Part shown: piece by piece, positions 11,482-21,924 of the stretch
Layout: the number at the start of each line of letters is the position of its first letter
Numbering within the stretch: the stretch's first letter is position 1
NCBI GenBank assembly: GCA_018136815.1
Contig: CM030932.1
Coordinates: 1,777,284-1,841,283, forward strand
Direction of reading: 5' to 3'
Source of the DNA: Isochrysis galbana
Lineage: Eukaryota; Haptophyta; Isochrysidales; Isochrysidaceae
Length of the DNA stretch: 64,000 bases
Program-made: the position numbers and the translations under genes
Notes under the pieces: model-generated
Databases searched by the model: none
Told to the model about the DNA's origin: nothing
What the model saw: the letters and a program-made list of their open reading frames with translations, nothing else

Positions 11482-12098
11482 CGCGTCTAAGTATAAACTT
11501 AGTTGTATTGGTTATTCTTTAAATACGTTATGAATGGTGTTGCACTCTAGTTTGCTCCATAGTTCCGCCCACACGGGGTTTAGCTTGGGGCATGGGTGTG
11601 TCGGGTTGTTCCACATAGGTTGCGATGGCGCTACTTTCCTGCTAATGCTAATGCTGTCAGGGGTGTGAGTTTTAGCGGCTCGCCGTATGTTTCTGCGTCT
11701 TAGCAGGGTAATAATAATAAGTATAAAATTTACCTAGTCCGTAGTAGGTGCTAGCCCAGAATCTTCAGATATTTTTAATTTATAAAGGATAATTAATAGT
11801 AGTACAGTAGCGTATTTTTAGCTTTGTGTAATTGGTGCGCTTGGCGCTTGGGTCGGGCGCACCATTAGTCCTAAGCCGCACGCAAATTTGCCCTAACTTC
11901 GAGCCGCAGTTTCTCCGCTCTGCCCACAGTTGAAACCGGTGTGCAGGCACACGAAACTCACGTAGACTGCGCTTAGGTTGTGTAGGACATGGTTCTGAAC
12001 GTTTATCTATCGACTCAAAGGGCAAAGGGCAGAAGAAGAAGAGGTGGGATGGGAACAGATCCATGAAAAAGGAATGGTTTGCGTTTTGCACTTCACCC
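11482..12098. other. LINE leader, isolated LINE 3' terminus, intergenic
   Basis: Bases 11486-11505 carry the leader motif seen before other ORF1 starts (minus-strand AACTTAGTTTATACTTAG-like). At about 11740-11772 a plus-strand 'GGTGCTAGCCCAGAATCTTC' matches the LINE family 3' terminus and is followed by an A/T-rich tail. The rest is AT-richer intergenic DNA and probably includes the 3' flank of the acetyltransferase gene that ends at 12099. Confidence 0.5.
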
Positions 12099-12980
12099 TC
12101 AATCGAGGGCCTTGCGCATGAGCCCTCGCTGTACTTGGATCATCTCGTAGTGAAAGGGCCGTCGTACGATTTCTCGCCCACTCGTCCCGGCGACCAGCTC
12201 GTAACCCAATGATTTGTAGAAGCGTAATGCGGAATCATTGTCGAGCGAGACCTCAAGCCATATATTTCTATTGCTTGGCACCCACGCACGAACCTCCTCC
12301 TCGCTGGCTTTCATTAGAAGCCGCCCTATGCCTCGGCGCCGCATGTCAATGTCAACCGCAAGATTGGAGACGTAGGCACGTTTCTCGATGCTGGCACAGA
12401 CGTCCAGGCTGCTGCCATCACCCAATTCACTCGTGTCTTTGGACACATGAATACCACTGTTGATAGCCTGGTCAATCTCCTCGACGCCGACAGGCTCCTC
12501 ACGCCCAGATACGAGAGTTGGATCCCCTTCCGTGCACTCAAGGTGCTCAAGCCCCGTGGGAGTCGGAGGAAGAGAGAACATCGCCTTCTCAGGGAAGTAA
12601 TTTGGAAGACCGACATCGACAAACCCACATACATGGCCTTCTGGGTTGCATACGGCGAGAATCGCGCCGCAGTGAGGCAGGGCATGGGCTCTAGCACGCT
12701 CATAGTATTGCAAACGCGCGCTAAGGTCCACCAGCACGTTGGCAGTGATCACTTGCCGCTGTGCCCATGCAACAGGCCCGGAGAGCAGTGACGGCCTGTC
12801 GTAGAAGGCCTTCATCAGGAGCTCTGCGAGCTGCGGCTCAAGGCCATCGCCCGGCCGGACGCGCTGAACCTCGAAGGTGCTGACTTGCGTCTGTCTTATC
12901 GTCCGGCTGGCCGACGTAGGAGGGCGCAGGGCGGCCAGGACTGGGAGCAAGAAACTCAGCATCCAGCCGACCTGGCGCAT
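12099..12980 (-). CDS. GNAT-family N-acetyltransferase, probably targeted
   Basis: This is a single-exon frame of 293 residues with an ATG start at 12980. Residues 1-22 (MRQVGWMLSFLLPVLAALRP) form a hydrophobic signal-like segment, followed by a Ser/Thr/Arg-rich stretch. This suits secretion or entry to a complex plastid, but that is inference. The GNAT fold is recognised from 'YVSNLAVDIDMRRRGIGRLL' at about residues 203-222, whose RRRGIG loop binds acetyl-CoA pyrophosphate. It is followed by 'WLEVSLDNDSALRFYKSLGY', the usual motif B with Asn and Tyr. An insert rich in Glu/Ser at about 135-190 separates the first strands from motif A. The substrate cannot be read from sequence. Plastid GNATs acting on proteins are a plausible comparison. 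Confidence 0.85.
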   Translation of the reverse strand: MRQVGWMLSFLLPVLAALRPPTSASRTIRQTQVSTFEVQRVRPGDGLEPQLAELLMKAFYDRPSLLSGPVAWAQRQVITANVLVDLSARLQYYERARAHALPHCGAILAVCNPEGHVCGFVDVGLPNYFPEKAMFSLPPTPTGLEHLECTEGDPTLVSGREEPVGVEEIDQAINSGIHVSKDTSELGDGSSLDVCASIEKRAYVSNLAVDIDMRRRGIGRLLMKASEEEVRAWVPSNRNIWLEVSLDNDSALRFYKSLGYELVAGTSGREIVRRPFHYEMIQVQRGLMRKALD

Positions 12981-14335
12981 CTCCTGCCACCTCTACGAAA
13001 CCAAAAGTACGAGTACTCGGAACATCTGAACATACCAGTGAGTACTGCTAGTAAGAAGTAAGGACCTCCGCGGACAAAAGAAGTCGATGTCGCGTAGACT
13101 GAGCCTTACTAGCTTACTAGAGTACTCTAACCAAAGTAGTGGAGGTACAGGAACGAATCACAACCCCAGCGTTCACATGGACGACGTGCACGTGCATTAC
13201 GCGGCGGTGACGGACTGCAGGTTGCTGCACATCAACGGCACTGTATCGCCCTGGCACCATCGCGGCATCGCGGTGACTGACCGGTGACCGGGACGGCCGA
13301 GATGCGAGATGCGAGATGAGGGAGAGTGACGCCATCGCCATCGCTCGCGCTCTCTTCGCCACTAAACCGGATGAAATTCTTCTTACTATCTCTCAAACTA
13401 CTATCCCACGCACACTCACAAAAAAAAAACTTCTTAATAATCTCTCGCCGCGCGCGCGACCTTGCACGTCTAGTCTGCAGCCACAGCCACGCCCGCATCC
13501 CGCATCCCTTACCCTTACCACCCCCTCCACCCTCCACCTGCACCTGCCTTGCTGCCTTGCGGCCCGTCCCCTCATGCTCTACTTAGGGGCTCGGTGTACG
13601 GGGTTTCCGGTGACAGGCGGCATGAACCGATCCACGATGGCCGATGGTCTAGTCCTAAACTCCCTCTTGCGCCATCGCCATCGGGCTATCGTCTGGTACG
13701 TGTTTCCTTTTTGTTTGTCAATGTATCAGGTTTTTTGGGCCTCATTGGTTTCGGGGTTGTGGATCGGGTAGGCCGGGGGTGGGAAGCCGTGCTGCAGTTA
13801 CCCGAGTCTTCCCGCCATGCCGAGCGGCGAGCGCTTGTGATACTAGGGCCAGGTGCCAGGTTTGTGCTCATCACGAGGGCGCGTCTCTGTCGTCTGTTAT
13901 AAAGATCGGATCGCTGAGCTCTCGTGCGGGGCCTCGAGTTTTCGCTTTCTCCCTGGAGAAGCTTTGCTCGTGCGCGCCATCGAGATCTTATCTTTATCTG
14001 AGCGGCTCAAGGCCTCTTACGAGGGTCGCGAACCCGGTCAGGGCTCTTTCTTCGATGACTGGTATGTGATGGAAGGTGTAGTTTTCAAATTCTACTCAAG
14101 AGAAGTCTCCTATTCCTATTCCTATTATGTATTATGTATCTCCGCCACGCTATCAAGTATAGGGCTTTGAGGCTATCGGGCGTCGGTGAGTTAGGGTAGA
14201 CGAAAAGACGAAAAGTCTATCACTATCTTTGATTTTTTGTTCTTTGTGACGGCGTTGTTTTCTGTATCTGGCTTGTTGTGTGTTGTGTACCCCGCCACGG
14301 CTTCTATATCTATATTTTTGAAGATTTGTTGTGTG
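12981..14335. other. No supported gene
   Basis: A short direct repeat 'GATGCGAGATGCGAGATGAG' lies at 13300-13320. Several 90-150 codon open frames overlap on both strands at 13316-13900, but none shows a domain, and their composition is Pro/Arg/Ser-driven. The stretch after 14100 is AT-richer. Confidence 0.45.
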
Positions 14336-14712
14336 GAAAAAAAATATTCTTGAAGATGCCTACTACTTTGCTATCCTCCGCCCCGCGCCTTGGGGGCTGC
14401 CCCTGACATCGCCCTTGCCCCACCCTCTCTCCCCTTTCGCACCCCCCCTCGGTCCTTTTTGTTCGGTTTCGGGGGGTCGACCCATGTGCACTACTTTGGG
14501 TCTGGCGTCAGGGGGGGGGGGGGCGGGCCTTTCGGCTCGCCGTTGCTGTGAGGCGCTTTGGGTTGCGCCTCTTTGTGGGGGCCCAGCCTTGCGGCTTTCC
14601 CCTATGGAAGATTTGTTGTGTGGAGGGGCACCTAGCGACCTAGCGATATCACGACCGTGTCGAGTCGAGCGTGGCCGGAGGGCTCTGAGCCACTCCGTCG
14701 CGAGCGGCATGG
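14336..14712 (-). repeat. LINE-associated repeat, copy 2
   Basis: This is the partner of 365-612, with the same order of blocks. It adds a G-run (about 14511-14523) and a 'GGGCCCAGCCTTGCGGCTTT' segment absent from copy 1. It has no coding potential beyond composition. Confidence 0.6.
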
Positions 14713-14864
14713 TCATTTTTTCACCCCTAATAACTAATAACTAATGAATAAATACACTGTTTTTGTTTGACCGCCCTAACCAAACCCAAACCCCGAACCC
14801 ACGAGCGGAACTCGGAAGCACTCGCGCGCTTGCTCGTACAACCACGCGCAACAAAATAGACGTA

Positions 14865-15065
14865 CCGAAGGCCTGCCCTGAACCCACGCTCCGGACTAGA
14901 ACTAGGCCCTTGGTAGTGTATCAGGGCCGGACCCCGAAAAAAAACCAAGAAAAAGGGATGAAGGGGGGCAGGGGAGGAGGTGGAGGGAGGGAAGATAAGG
15001 GCGTTGTCGGAGTAGAACAAGGTATACCTTGCGATAGTAGGTGTGTAGCCTAGAATCTTCAGATG
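14865..15065 (+). repeat. LINE 3' end, plus orientation
   Basis: It runs from 'GCCTGCCCTGAACCCACGCT' through the G-rich tract to the terminal 'GTGTAGCCTAGAATCTTCAG'. The order is the reverse complement of 4430-4739. The copy ends directly in a (GT)n array, as a LINE copied onto or extended by a simple-repeat tail would. Confidence 0.7.
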
Positions 15066-15086
15066 TGTGTGTGTGTGTGTGTGTGT
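15066..15086 (+). repeat. (GT)n microsatellite tail
   Basis: A perfect GT dinucleotide run of about 20 bases directly follows the LINE 3' terminus at 15065. It probably serves as the element's tail. Confidence 0.8.
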
Positions 15087-15439
15087 TTTGACCGCCCTAA
15101 CCTAGACGATGTACAACGGCTCCGGGCGCGCCGGTGACGTCGCAGCAGCGGCCCCTACGCCTCTCTGAGCTCGGCTGGGAGCGTGTCCAGCGGCTAGCGG
15201 GTCATCGAGTGTAGGGATACCATCCATGGCACCCAGCCCTCGATCAAGGCCAGAGAGGCCCCCGCTGGCGGGCCGCGCCCCCGCCGCGGCCCCCCGCCCA
15301 TTGGCCTCTTTGTAGAACCACATCGGGAACCACCCTTCCATCGATTGTAGCGCGGGCTGCGACAACTCTTTTCGTCACTGCCCAGTCGTTTTGATGGAGA
15401 TGTCAATCCTTTGAGATGTCAATCCTCTGTGTGTGCCGT

Positions 15440-15900
15440 GCGCTCGCTGTGTTGGTGGCGCCGCCCTTCTCGCTCTCTTTCTCCCTCTCTCTCTCTCTCC
15501 CTCCCTCCCTCCCTCTCCCTCTCTCTCTCTCCCTCTCTCTCTCTCCCTCTCTCTCTCCCTCTCTCTCTCTCCCTACTCTCTCTCTCCCTCCCTCCCCCCC
15601 CCCCCCTCTTCCTCTCTCTCTCCCTCTCCCTCTCTCTCTCTTTCTCTCTCCCCCCCTCTCTCTCTCTCTCCGCCTCTCCCCCTCTCTTCTCCCCCCCGGC
15701 GCGCCACTCGAGCAGGAGGAAGAAGGAGAGCACCCCCCCGCCCCCCCTTCTCCCCCCCCCGCCGCCTCTCGCACTCCTCTCTCAAGGACTCCCTCCGTCG
15801 CGGTGGTACACATACAGTAAGAGTCTCTCTCCATTTGTTCAAGTGCGCCCAGCCGCCTCTCTTGTTTCTCTAGGACGGGCAAGAGAGGGGGGGGGGGGGG
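15440..15900 (+). repeat. CT-rich low-complexity tract
   Basis: CTCTCC/CCCTCT repeats with C-runs, ending in a G-run near 15886-15901. The long Ser/Leu/Pro (plus) and Arg/Glu/Gly (minus) open frames are artefacts of the repeat. Confidence 0.85.
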
Positions 15901-16712
15901 GAGGAGAGGGGGAAGGCGGCGCCGGCAGGGTCTTCTACTCTATAAAAAGGAGAGGACGGGACTATATACTCTATGGGGATGGAGAGGGCGAGCGAGCGCA
16001 GGCAGGCCCACCCAGAGCCGCAGGGGAAGCCTAGATTTTACTCCTGGAGACACCCGAAGTGGAAGAGGAAAACCGTGGCTTTACGTGAAGAGAGCGGGCG
16101 TGGTCTGGCTGGAGAGAGAGAGAGGAGGGAGCGTGAGGGGGGGAAGCTGAGCGAGGGCGAGAGGAAGGGCGATAGAGCGGGAGAGAGGCGAGAGGTGGAA
16201 GAAGAGACGACGTCGGTGTGTCGATGGCGGGCGATTGGACCAAGGTGCGCGTGCATGCGAGCCACTCCCCAGTTGCCACCTTTTCCCCTCCTTCCGCGTG
16301 TGGGCGCGCACATCTCGAGCGCCTCGTGCCCCGCACTCGACAGAGAGGGGGGGAGGGAGAAGGGGACTGAGGGCAGGGAGGTGAGGAGAGTGGGCAGGTG
16401 CGAAGGGCGTGCAGGTGCGAAGGACGGGTGCGGAGCGCGAGCGGGGGAATGGGGGACTGAGGATGGAGTTTGCATGCAGGGCGGCAAGGCGCGGAAGGCG
16501 GGCAGGACCCGAGGGCGGGCAAGGTGACGGTGGCGGCAGGCAGACGGCAGACAGCAGACGGGCAAGGTCACCTTGGGACGCGCGGGGCTCACAAGTAGGA
16601 TCGACGCATGGATGCCTGATGGTCATGAAAGGGGCACACGCGGGGAGGCCCAGCCAGCCGGCCCGCTGCGACCACCCTTAGCCGGGCGGAGACGGGCAAG
16701 TGCCGTCCGCAA
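15901..16712. other. Upstream of kinase gene, no resolved exon
   Basis: GA-rich DNA. A short frame at about 16020-16090 reads 'PRFYSWRHPKWKRKTVALRE', which looks protein-like and could belong to an unresolved upstream exon of the kinase gene. I found no splice-compatible link to 16713. Confidence 0.3.
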
Positions 16713-19700
16713 ATGAGTGGTGTGCACGCTAGCCTCCGCGTGACCCCACTATTGTATGTTCCGCCGCTCGTCTCGCAGTGGGATGTCGAGAAGAGGGCGC
16801 TCTCCATTGTCGACGAGACGCTGCGGGAGGTGACCCACCGGTACAAAATGCAGGAGGAACTCGGCACGGGCGCGCAGGCCACGGTATATAAGGCGACGCA
16901 TAGGAAGACTGCCAGAAAGGTGCCGCTCCGTAGCAAGCTCCGACACCTCCTTGACCCCTGTATGCTGTCGACACCGCGAAAAATATCACGGCCCCTTTTC
17001 CCCTGCAATTCCAGGTGGCCATCAAGGTCATCGAGCTCAAGGAGCTCGAGGACGATGAGCTCTTCGACGCTCTGCGGATGGAGATCGGCCTGCTGCGTCA
17101 ACTCTCGCACCCTAACGTCGTGTCCCTCAGGGAGGTGGTGCGTGATGGCACATGTGTATACATTGTGCAGGAGTGCCTTACTGGCGGCGAGCTCTTCGAC
17201 CAGCTCCTCGCCAAGGGACCCTTCAAGGAGGACTATGCACTTACCATCTTCGCACAGGTTGTGTGCGCTGTCGACTACATGCACTCAAGAGACGTGGTGC
17301 ATAGAGACCTCAAGGTGCGCCGTCCTAGCTTGCCCTCACCTCTAGGTTTGTGTTACCACGGGACGGTAAACGGCGCTGAGGTCGCAACATGCAAGGGTTA
17401 ATGGGATCAGCACATACTGCAGGCTCACTCGCCCCATTGAGCGGTAGCTCCGTGACGACATCTACCTGCGTCGTCTCCGGCGCGCTGCACGTCAACATCC
17501 GGGCGAAATCTGATGATCTTGACGTTCTCTGGCTGATTTTCTCGTCCCCTCGGCAAACAAAACTTGGGGCGGGGTCACTAGCACTTCTGCATCTGGCACA
17601 CCACATTTACACGCTTCGTTCCACCTCACCTACTCCTTGCGCCCACCCCAGGCGGAGAACCTCGTCTTTTCCGCAAAGGGCTCCCCTGCCATCAAATTCA
17701 TCGATTTTGGAGGCGCCTGCACTTGCACCCCCGAGCAAGGGCTAACCGGGCTGGTTGGAACCCCCCAGTACGTCGCACCTGAGGTGAGGAGTAGCATACC
17801 ATCGCGAGGCGCGCACAGGGAATGGGCGGGCGGAGGGTGGGGGTGCGGCGTCGCCCTTGAGCATTTGCGACGTGCTATGCTCAACGAAGCGCCTCGGCGT
17901 TATCGGTGATGATGGGAGTCGTGCGTTTGCGCTCGTTGGTGTCTTTGCCTGGCATGCCAAGCAGACCTCAGACAGACCGCTAGCGCCCTTGACAAGATGC
18001 TCTGAATTTGGTGTCATGATAGGTGGTGACTGGCTTCGGCGAGATACGCCCTACCGAGGAGCCATATGGCAAGGCGTGCGACTTGTGGTCGATGGGTGTT
18101 CTGCTTTATGTGATGCTCTCGAAGACTATGCCTTTCCGCGCCAAGCAAGTCGACCAGCTGCTCAAGCAGGTGCTCAAAGGACGCTTCGCCTTCGCACCTG
18201 ACGACCGATGGCGCCACGTGTCGGCTGAGGCGAAGGATTTGATCACGCGGCTTCTCTGTGTTGACGTATCCAAGCGTTTGACTATCAGCGACGTGCGCTC
18301 GCACGCGTGGTGCTCTGAAGCGGTGAAAAGGTATGAGCAGTCGCTCCCCAAAACTGCGATTGCTGAGCCTACCGCTCCCTCCTCGGCTGAACTTAAGACG
18401 CCACGCTCGTCGGCCAAGACCACGGCAGCCTACCTCTTCCCCAAAGGCGGGCTGCGCAAGAAGCAGTCATATACGTCGCCAGCTATGATGTCGGTAGTAT
18501 CGGCGACGGGGCGCACCACATCAGGCAGTGCTGCACGGGCGAGCGGCGGATGTCAAGACCGGCGCAAAGGGACGTATGTATCCAAGGAACAACAGTACTG
18601 GTATGCTATGGAGATCTCGCCGCCAACTCAGATGCAGCAGGTGGGCCTCGAGCCTTGGCTGACTCGCGCTGAATCTCCCCCCCCCCTCCCTAACCCCCCT
18701 TCACGGCACTAGCCACTGCCTACTCTTTTTCTGGACACCCAGCTCGCTCTGCCTAGTTTGGGCCAAGGTATGATTCACCACTTCTCTTTCGACAGCTGAA
18801 GCCCGAGCGGGCATTTCTCTGCCAACCTCTGCGTAGGTGGGTGGTGTCAAGGTCTCTGCAGACGGAACATTCGAAATGGCAAATGTTCCTCAAGAGATGC
18901 GAGAGGTGCTCGAAGAGATTGCTCGTCAGAAGGCCATGTCGGAACGTTCAGGATCTGGCGATGCAGCAAAGACTTGTGGTGGCGGCCGTGGTACAGCAAG
19001 CAACAGCGTCGCTGCCGCCAACGGGTCCGGCTGTGTGAACAGGGTGCGCCATTCTTGGGCAAGCGCCGACTCAGCCTCCGGAGCAGTCTCAACCCCGTCG
19101 TCCGCCACTACCATTGGGCTAGGAGTCAATCTAGCTATGGGGATTCACATACCGGCTAGCGCGCCCCCGCCGCCTGAGGGGCCGCCCCCGCCACTCAGCC
19201 CACGCTCTGACGCTAGGGCCACTGGTACGAATGGCAGTGCGCCGCCACATCCTAGCTCCTCGGGACGTTCAGGATCACGCGGCATGGCGCGCTTCACGCG
19301 GCAGAAGAGTCCTAAGCCGAGCTCGTCGGCAGAGGACATCGCCAAAGAAACGAATGGCGGCAGCATGGTTGGCGCTTCGAAGGAGGGTAGCTCGAGCGAC
19401 GCACCACAGCGCGCAGCAGCCGAGATGACTCGACTGGCCACGGAAACCGCCGCCTACTACCTTCACGGCGGCGGCGCGCAGAATGAGGCCATGGAGACGC
19501 TGGCCTTGGTTCGGGAGAAGGATGACGAGATCGCTAGCCTACAAAAAATGGTGAAGCGCCCCGCACCCGCGATCCCCACAAGCCTCGCCCGCCCCACTAA
19601 CTTCCTTAAGCGCTCCTGGTCAACTGACTACTATGTGCGGAAGTGCGGGCATACCTCGAATCTCCCTTTGGGCGGGCGAGTGTGCACATCCACATTGGAG

Positions 19701-20085
19701 TCATTCTCAGCATCCTCCTGCCCATCGTTGGCAGCTCGAAGCCGTTCAAACTGAGCTCGACGACATCAAAGCTGGCAAGGGATCGCTCCCATCACCTCTC
19801 AAACCGACGTCTGCGCGGCAGGGTCCCCTCCGCTCGTTGCCGGAAATGGAGCCGGCCGGTCCATCCGTGCCAGCGGCACAGTACGATGAGTTGGTTCACG
19901 AGTTGCACCTTGCTCTTGCGCGTGCCGAGCGTGCCGAGGCTGAGCTCGAGGTGCAAAAGACATCACAGGCCAAATTGCAAGCGAAGCTTGCTGCCGTCAC
20001 AACCCTTTATACGGAGGCCATGCAACGTGATGCAGCGCTGAAGGCATCTTTGAGTTGGAGATCCGAAAACTCCCTCCCGGGTTGA
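16713..20085 (+). CDS. Ser/Thr protein kinase with C-terminal CRIB-like motif and coiled coil
   Basis: Six exons join in phase 0: 16713-16919, 17015-17314, 17652-17783, 18023-18640, 18837-19550 and 19735-20085, giving about 773 residues. The kinase domain is complete: glycine loop GTGAQATVY (51-59), VAIK lysine (73), HRDLKAEN (165-172), DFG (187-189), APE (211-213), and DLWSMGVLLYVML in subdomain IX. The domain is CAMK-like in feel. Residues about 410-445, split by the exon 4/5 junction, read EISPPTQMQQ then VGGVKVSADGTFEMANVPQE. This resembles a CRIB motif (IS.P..., TF..MP..) but lacks the usual histidines. Ser/Pro/Gly-rich linkers and a coiled coil (about 640-690 and 715-765, e.g. ALARAERAEAELEVQK) follow. 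The start at 16713 is the first ATG; an acceptor-like CTCGCAG at 16770-16778 leaves open that the true exon begins later. It is probably a cytoplasmic signalling kinase. Confidence 0.85.
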
Positions 20086-20924
20086 AGAGGTAGGAACAGG
20101 GCGCGGTGTCCGCCTCCAGTTATCGCCTTGGCCAGTCTTCATCGCACGAGTGGCTGTAAGCTCGCGCGCCCATCATGGTTCCTTACCGGCGCCTCCCGCA
20201 CCGTGAACAAGCCATTGTCGACTACGAGTGGATGTGCACAAGCCGAACGAGAGCTCCTTTCCAAGGCAAGGCCCTCGAAATGGAAACATAGACAAACCGT
20301 CGGAGTAAAGTAGCGGGGGGAGGAAGCGGGTAAATGCCGGTAAGAGCAGAGGGTGTTTTTCCGGTAAGACTAGGGTTCCGTTCGGACGGGCCAGTCCTCT
20401 AAATAGGAAAATGTGTAGGCCTGAGCGAAAATATGTAGGCTTTTTCGAGCCCAAATATAGTAGGGCGGTCAAACAGGGGCTTTTTAACTATAAGTAAGGA
20501 TTGGGCTGCATTTTTGACCGTGGCGCAATGCCCAATAAAACCCCCCAGGGGGGGCCATCTGCCACTACGAAAATCTTCGCCAGCAAATGGTGCAATTCGC
20601 CCCCCCTCTCCCCCCCTCCGTCACGCGCGCTCACGCGCTCTACCCGTAAAGAATTTGCGGTCGCGCCCGCGGGGGGATCGATTCCTTGACATCCAAGCTA
20701 CATTGGGCATTTGATTCCCGGGATTCCCGCCCGATTGTTGTATTCAAGCCTTGCCTGCGGCGCGGGGACGCGCGCGGCCCGCGCAACGAGACGGCGCGCC
20801 CCGCAGCTCCGCAGCGCTTGCGCACCATCGGCCCCGCGCACTACGGCAAATGCTGCACACCACGCGGCGCTTTGAGCTCCTGATTGGTGTGTGAGCACGC
20901 ACACGCGTGTGTGTTCTGCGTGTG
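20086..20924. other. No supported gene
   Basis: Intergenic DNA containing the motif TAGGGCGGTCAAACA (about 20462-20476). Its reverse complement, TGTTTGACCGCCCTA, recurs at 14764, 15087 and 38676. No coding evidence. Confidence 0.45.
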
Positions 20925-21150
20925 CGCTGCGCGTATACTGCGTGTGTGCTGCTGCGGTGTGTGTGCTGCTGCGGTGTGTGTGCTGCTGGTGCTGCTGCAG
21001 TGTGTGCGCTGCTGCGGTGTGTGTGCTGCTGCGGTGTGTTGCGTGTTGCGTGTGTGCTGCTGCGTTATGTGTGCTGCTGCGGTGTGTGTGCTGCCGGTGT
21101 GTGCTGCTGTGTGTGTCCTGCTGCGGTGTGTGTGCTGCTGCGACGTGTAA
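20925..21150 (+). repeat. TGCTGCGGTGTG minisatellite
   Basis: Imperfect tandem copies of a unit near TGCTGCTGCGGTGTGTG run through this stretch, followed by GA-rich 'AAAGAGAAAGAGAAAGAGAC'. The Cys/Val/Leu and His/Thr-rich open frames on the two strands are repeat artefacts. Confidence 0.85.
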
Positions 21151-21924
21151 AGAGTAAAGAGAAAGAGAAAGAGACGTGAGGTCCTGGTCCTCTGGTCCTG
21201 GGGTACGAGCGCTCAAACGCGCCCTCTCGCCTCTCGGCGGGGGTACCATGTTTGGCCCAACCTATATTGGGCCCAGTGACTGTGAGAAGAAGAGGGCGAT
21301 TGGTGTAGATCAGAGTAACCATTGCTGGCTAGCTACATAGCGCAACGAGCCGGTGACGATACCACGTTACTAGTCCACACGTCGGAGGAGTAGAAAGTAC
21401 CACTCCTACAAAACAACTCTGGCTAAACAGACGCTCTCTCCTCATCACTGCCGGCGCGCGCGAGCTGGATGGCCGCAAGCTCTGCCTTGCCGCCTGACCG
21501 GTAAGGCGCACGTGTGCGGGCCCGCCCGCCACTCTGTCGAGCTCCGTACGTCCGACTAGAGTCTGAGAGGATGCACGCGGTGGCCATCCCGAGACTGCTC
21601 TTCACGCCCGATCCCATGCCCCGCACCAATGCAGCTGGGCTGCCAGGCTGAGCAGCCCTCCACACCTATCGCTCCTTTTAGCAGGGTTGAAGAGGTATTT
21701 GGCGAGGAGCCTCGACTGGTCTTCAGCTGCCCATCCGACCCGCTTGCATACAGGGGTTCGTGGCAGGACCGGCCGATTGGTCAGAGCCCATTGGCCGGCA
21801 TCCGCTTGTCATACTACAACAATTCGAAGACAATTCACAACTCAAACATCCTCCAGGCGAGTTCGGCAGTGTATTCTTTGCGGTGTATGCACCACGCAAG
21901 CACCTCAACCCATCCCTCTCGCAG
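21151..21924. other. Upstream of TTLL gene; N-terminal exon(s) not resolved
   Basis: The frame of the first recognised TTLL exon remains open upstream to about 21690 and reads through a plausible acceptor at 21924, so the gene's beginning probably lies here. I could not choose a start codon or donor with confidence. Confidence 0.4.

Noticed and set aside
15403-16626. Several 100-200 codon frames
   Set aside because: Composition artefacts of the CT-rich tract and GA-rich flank.
20884-21179. Cysteine-rich small proteins
   Set aside because: All three phases are open because of the TGCTGCGGTGTG repeat.
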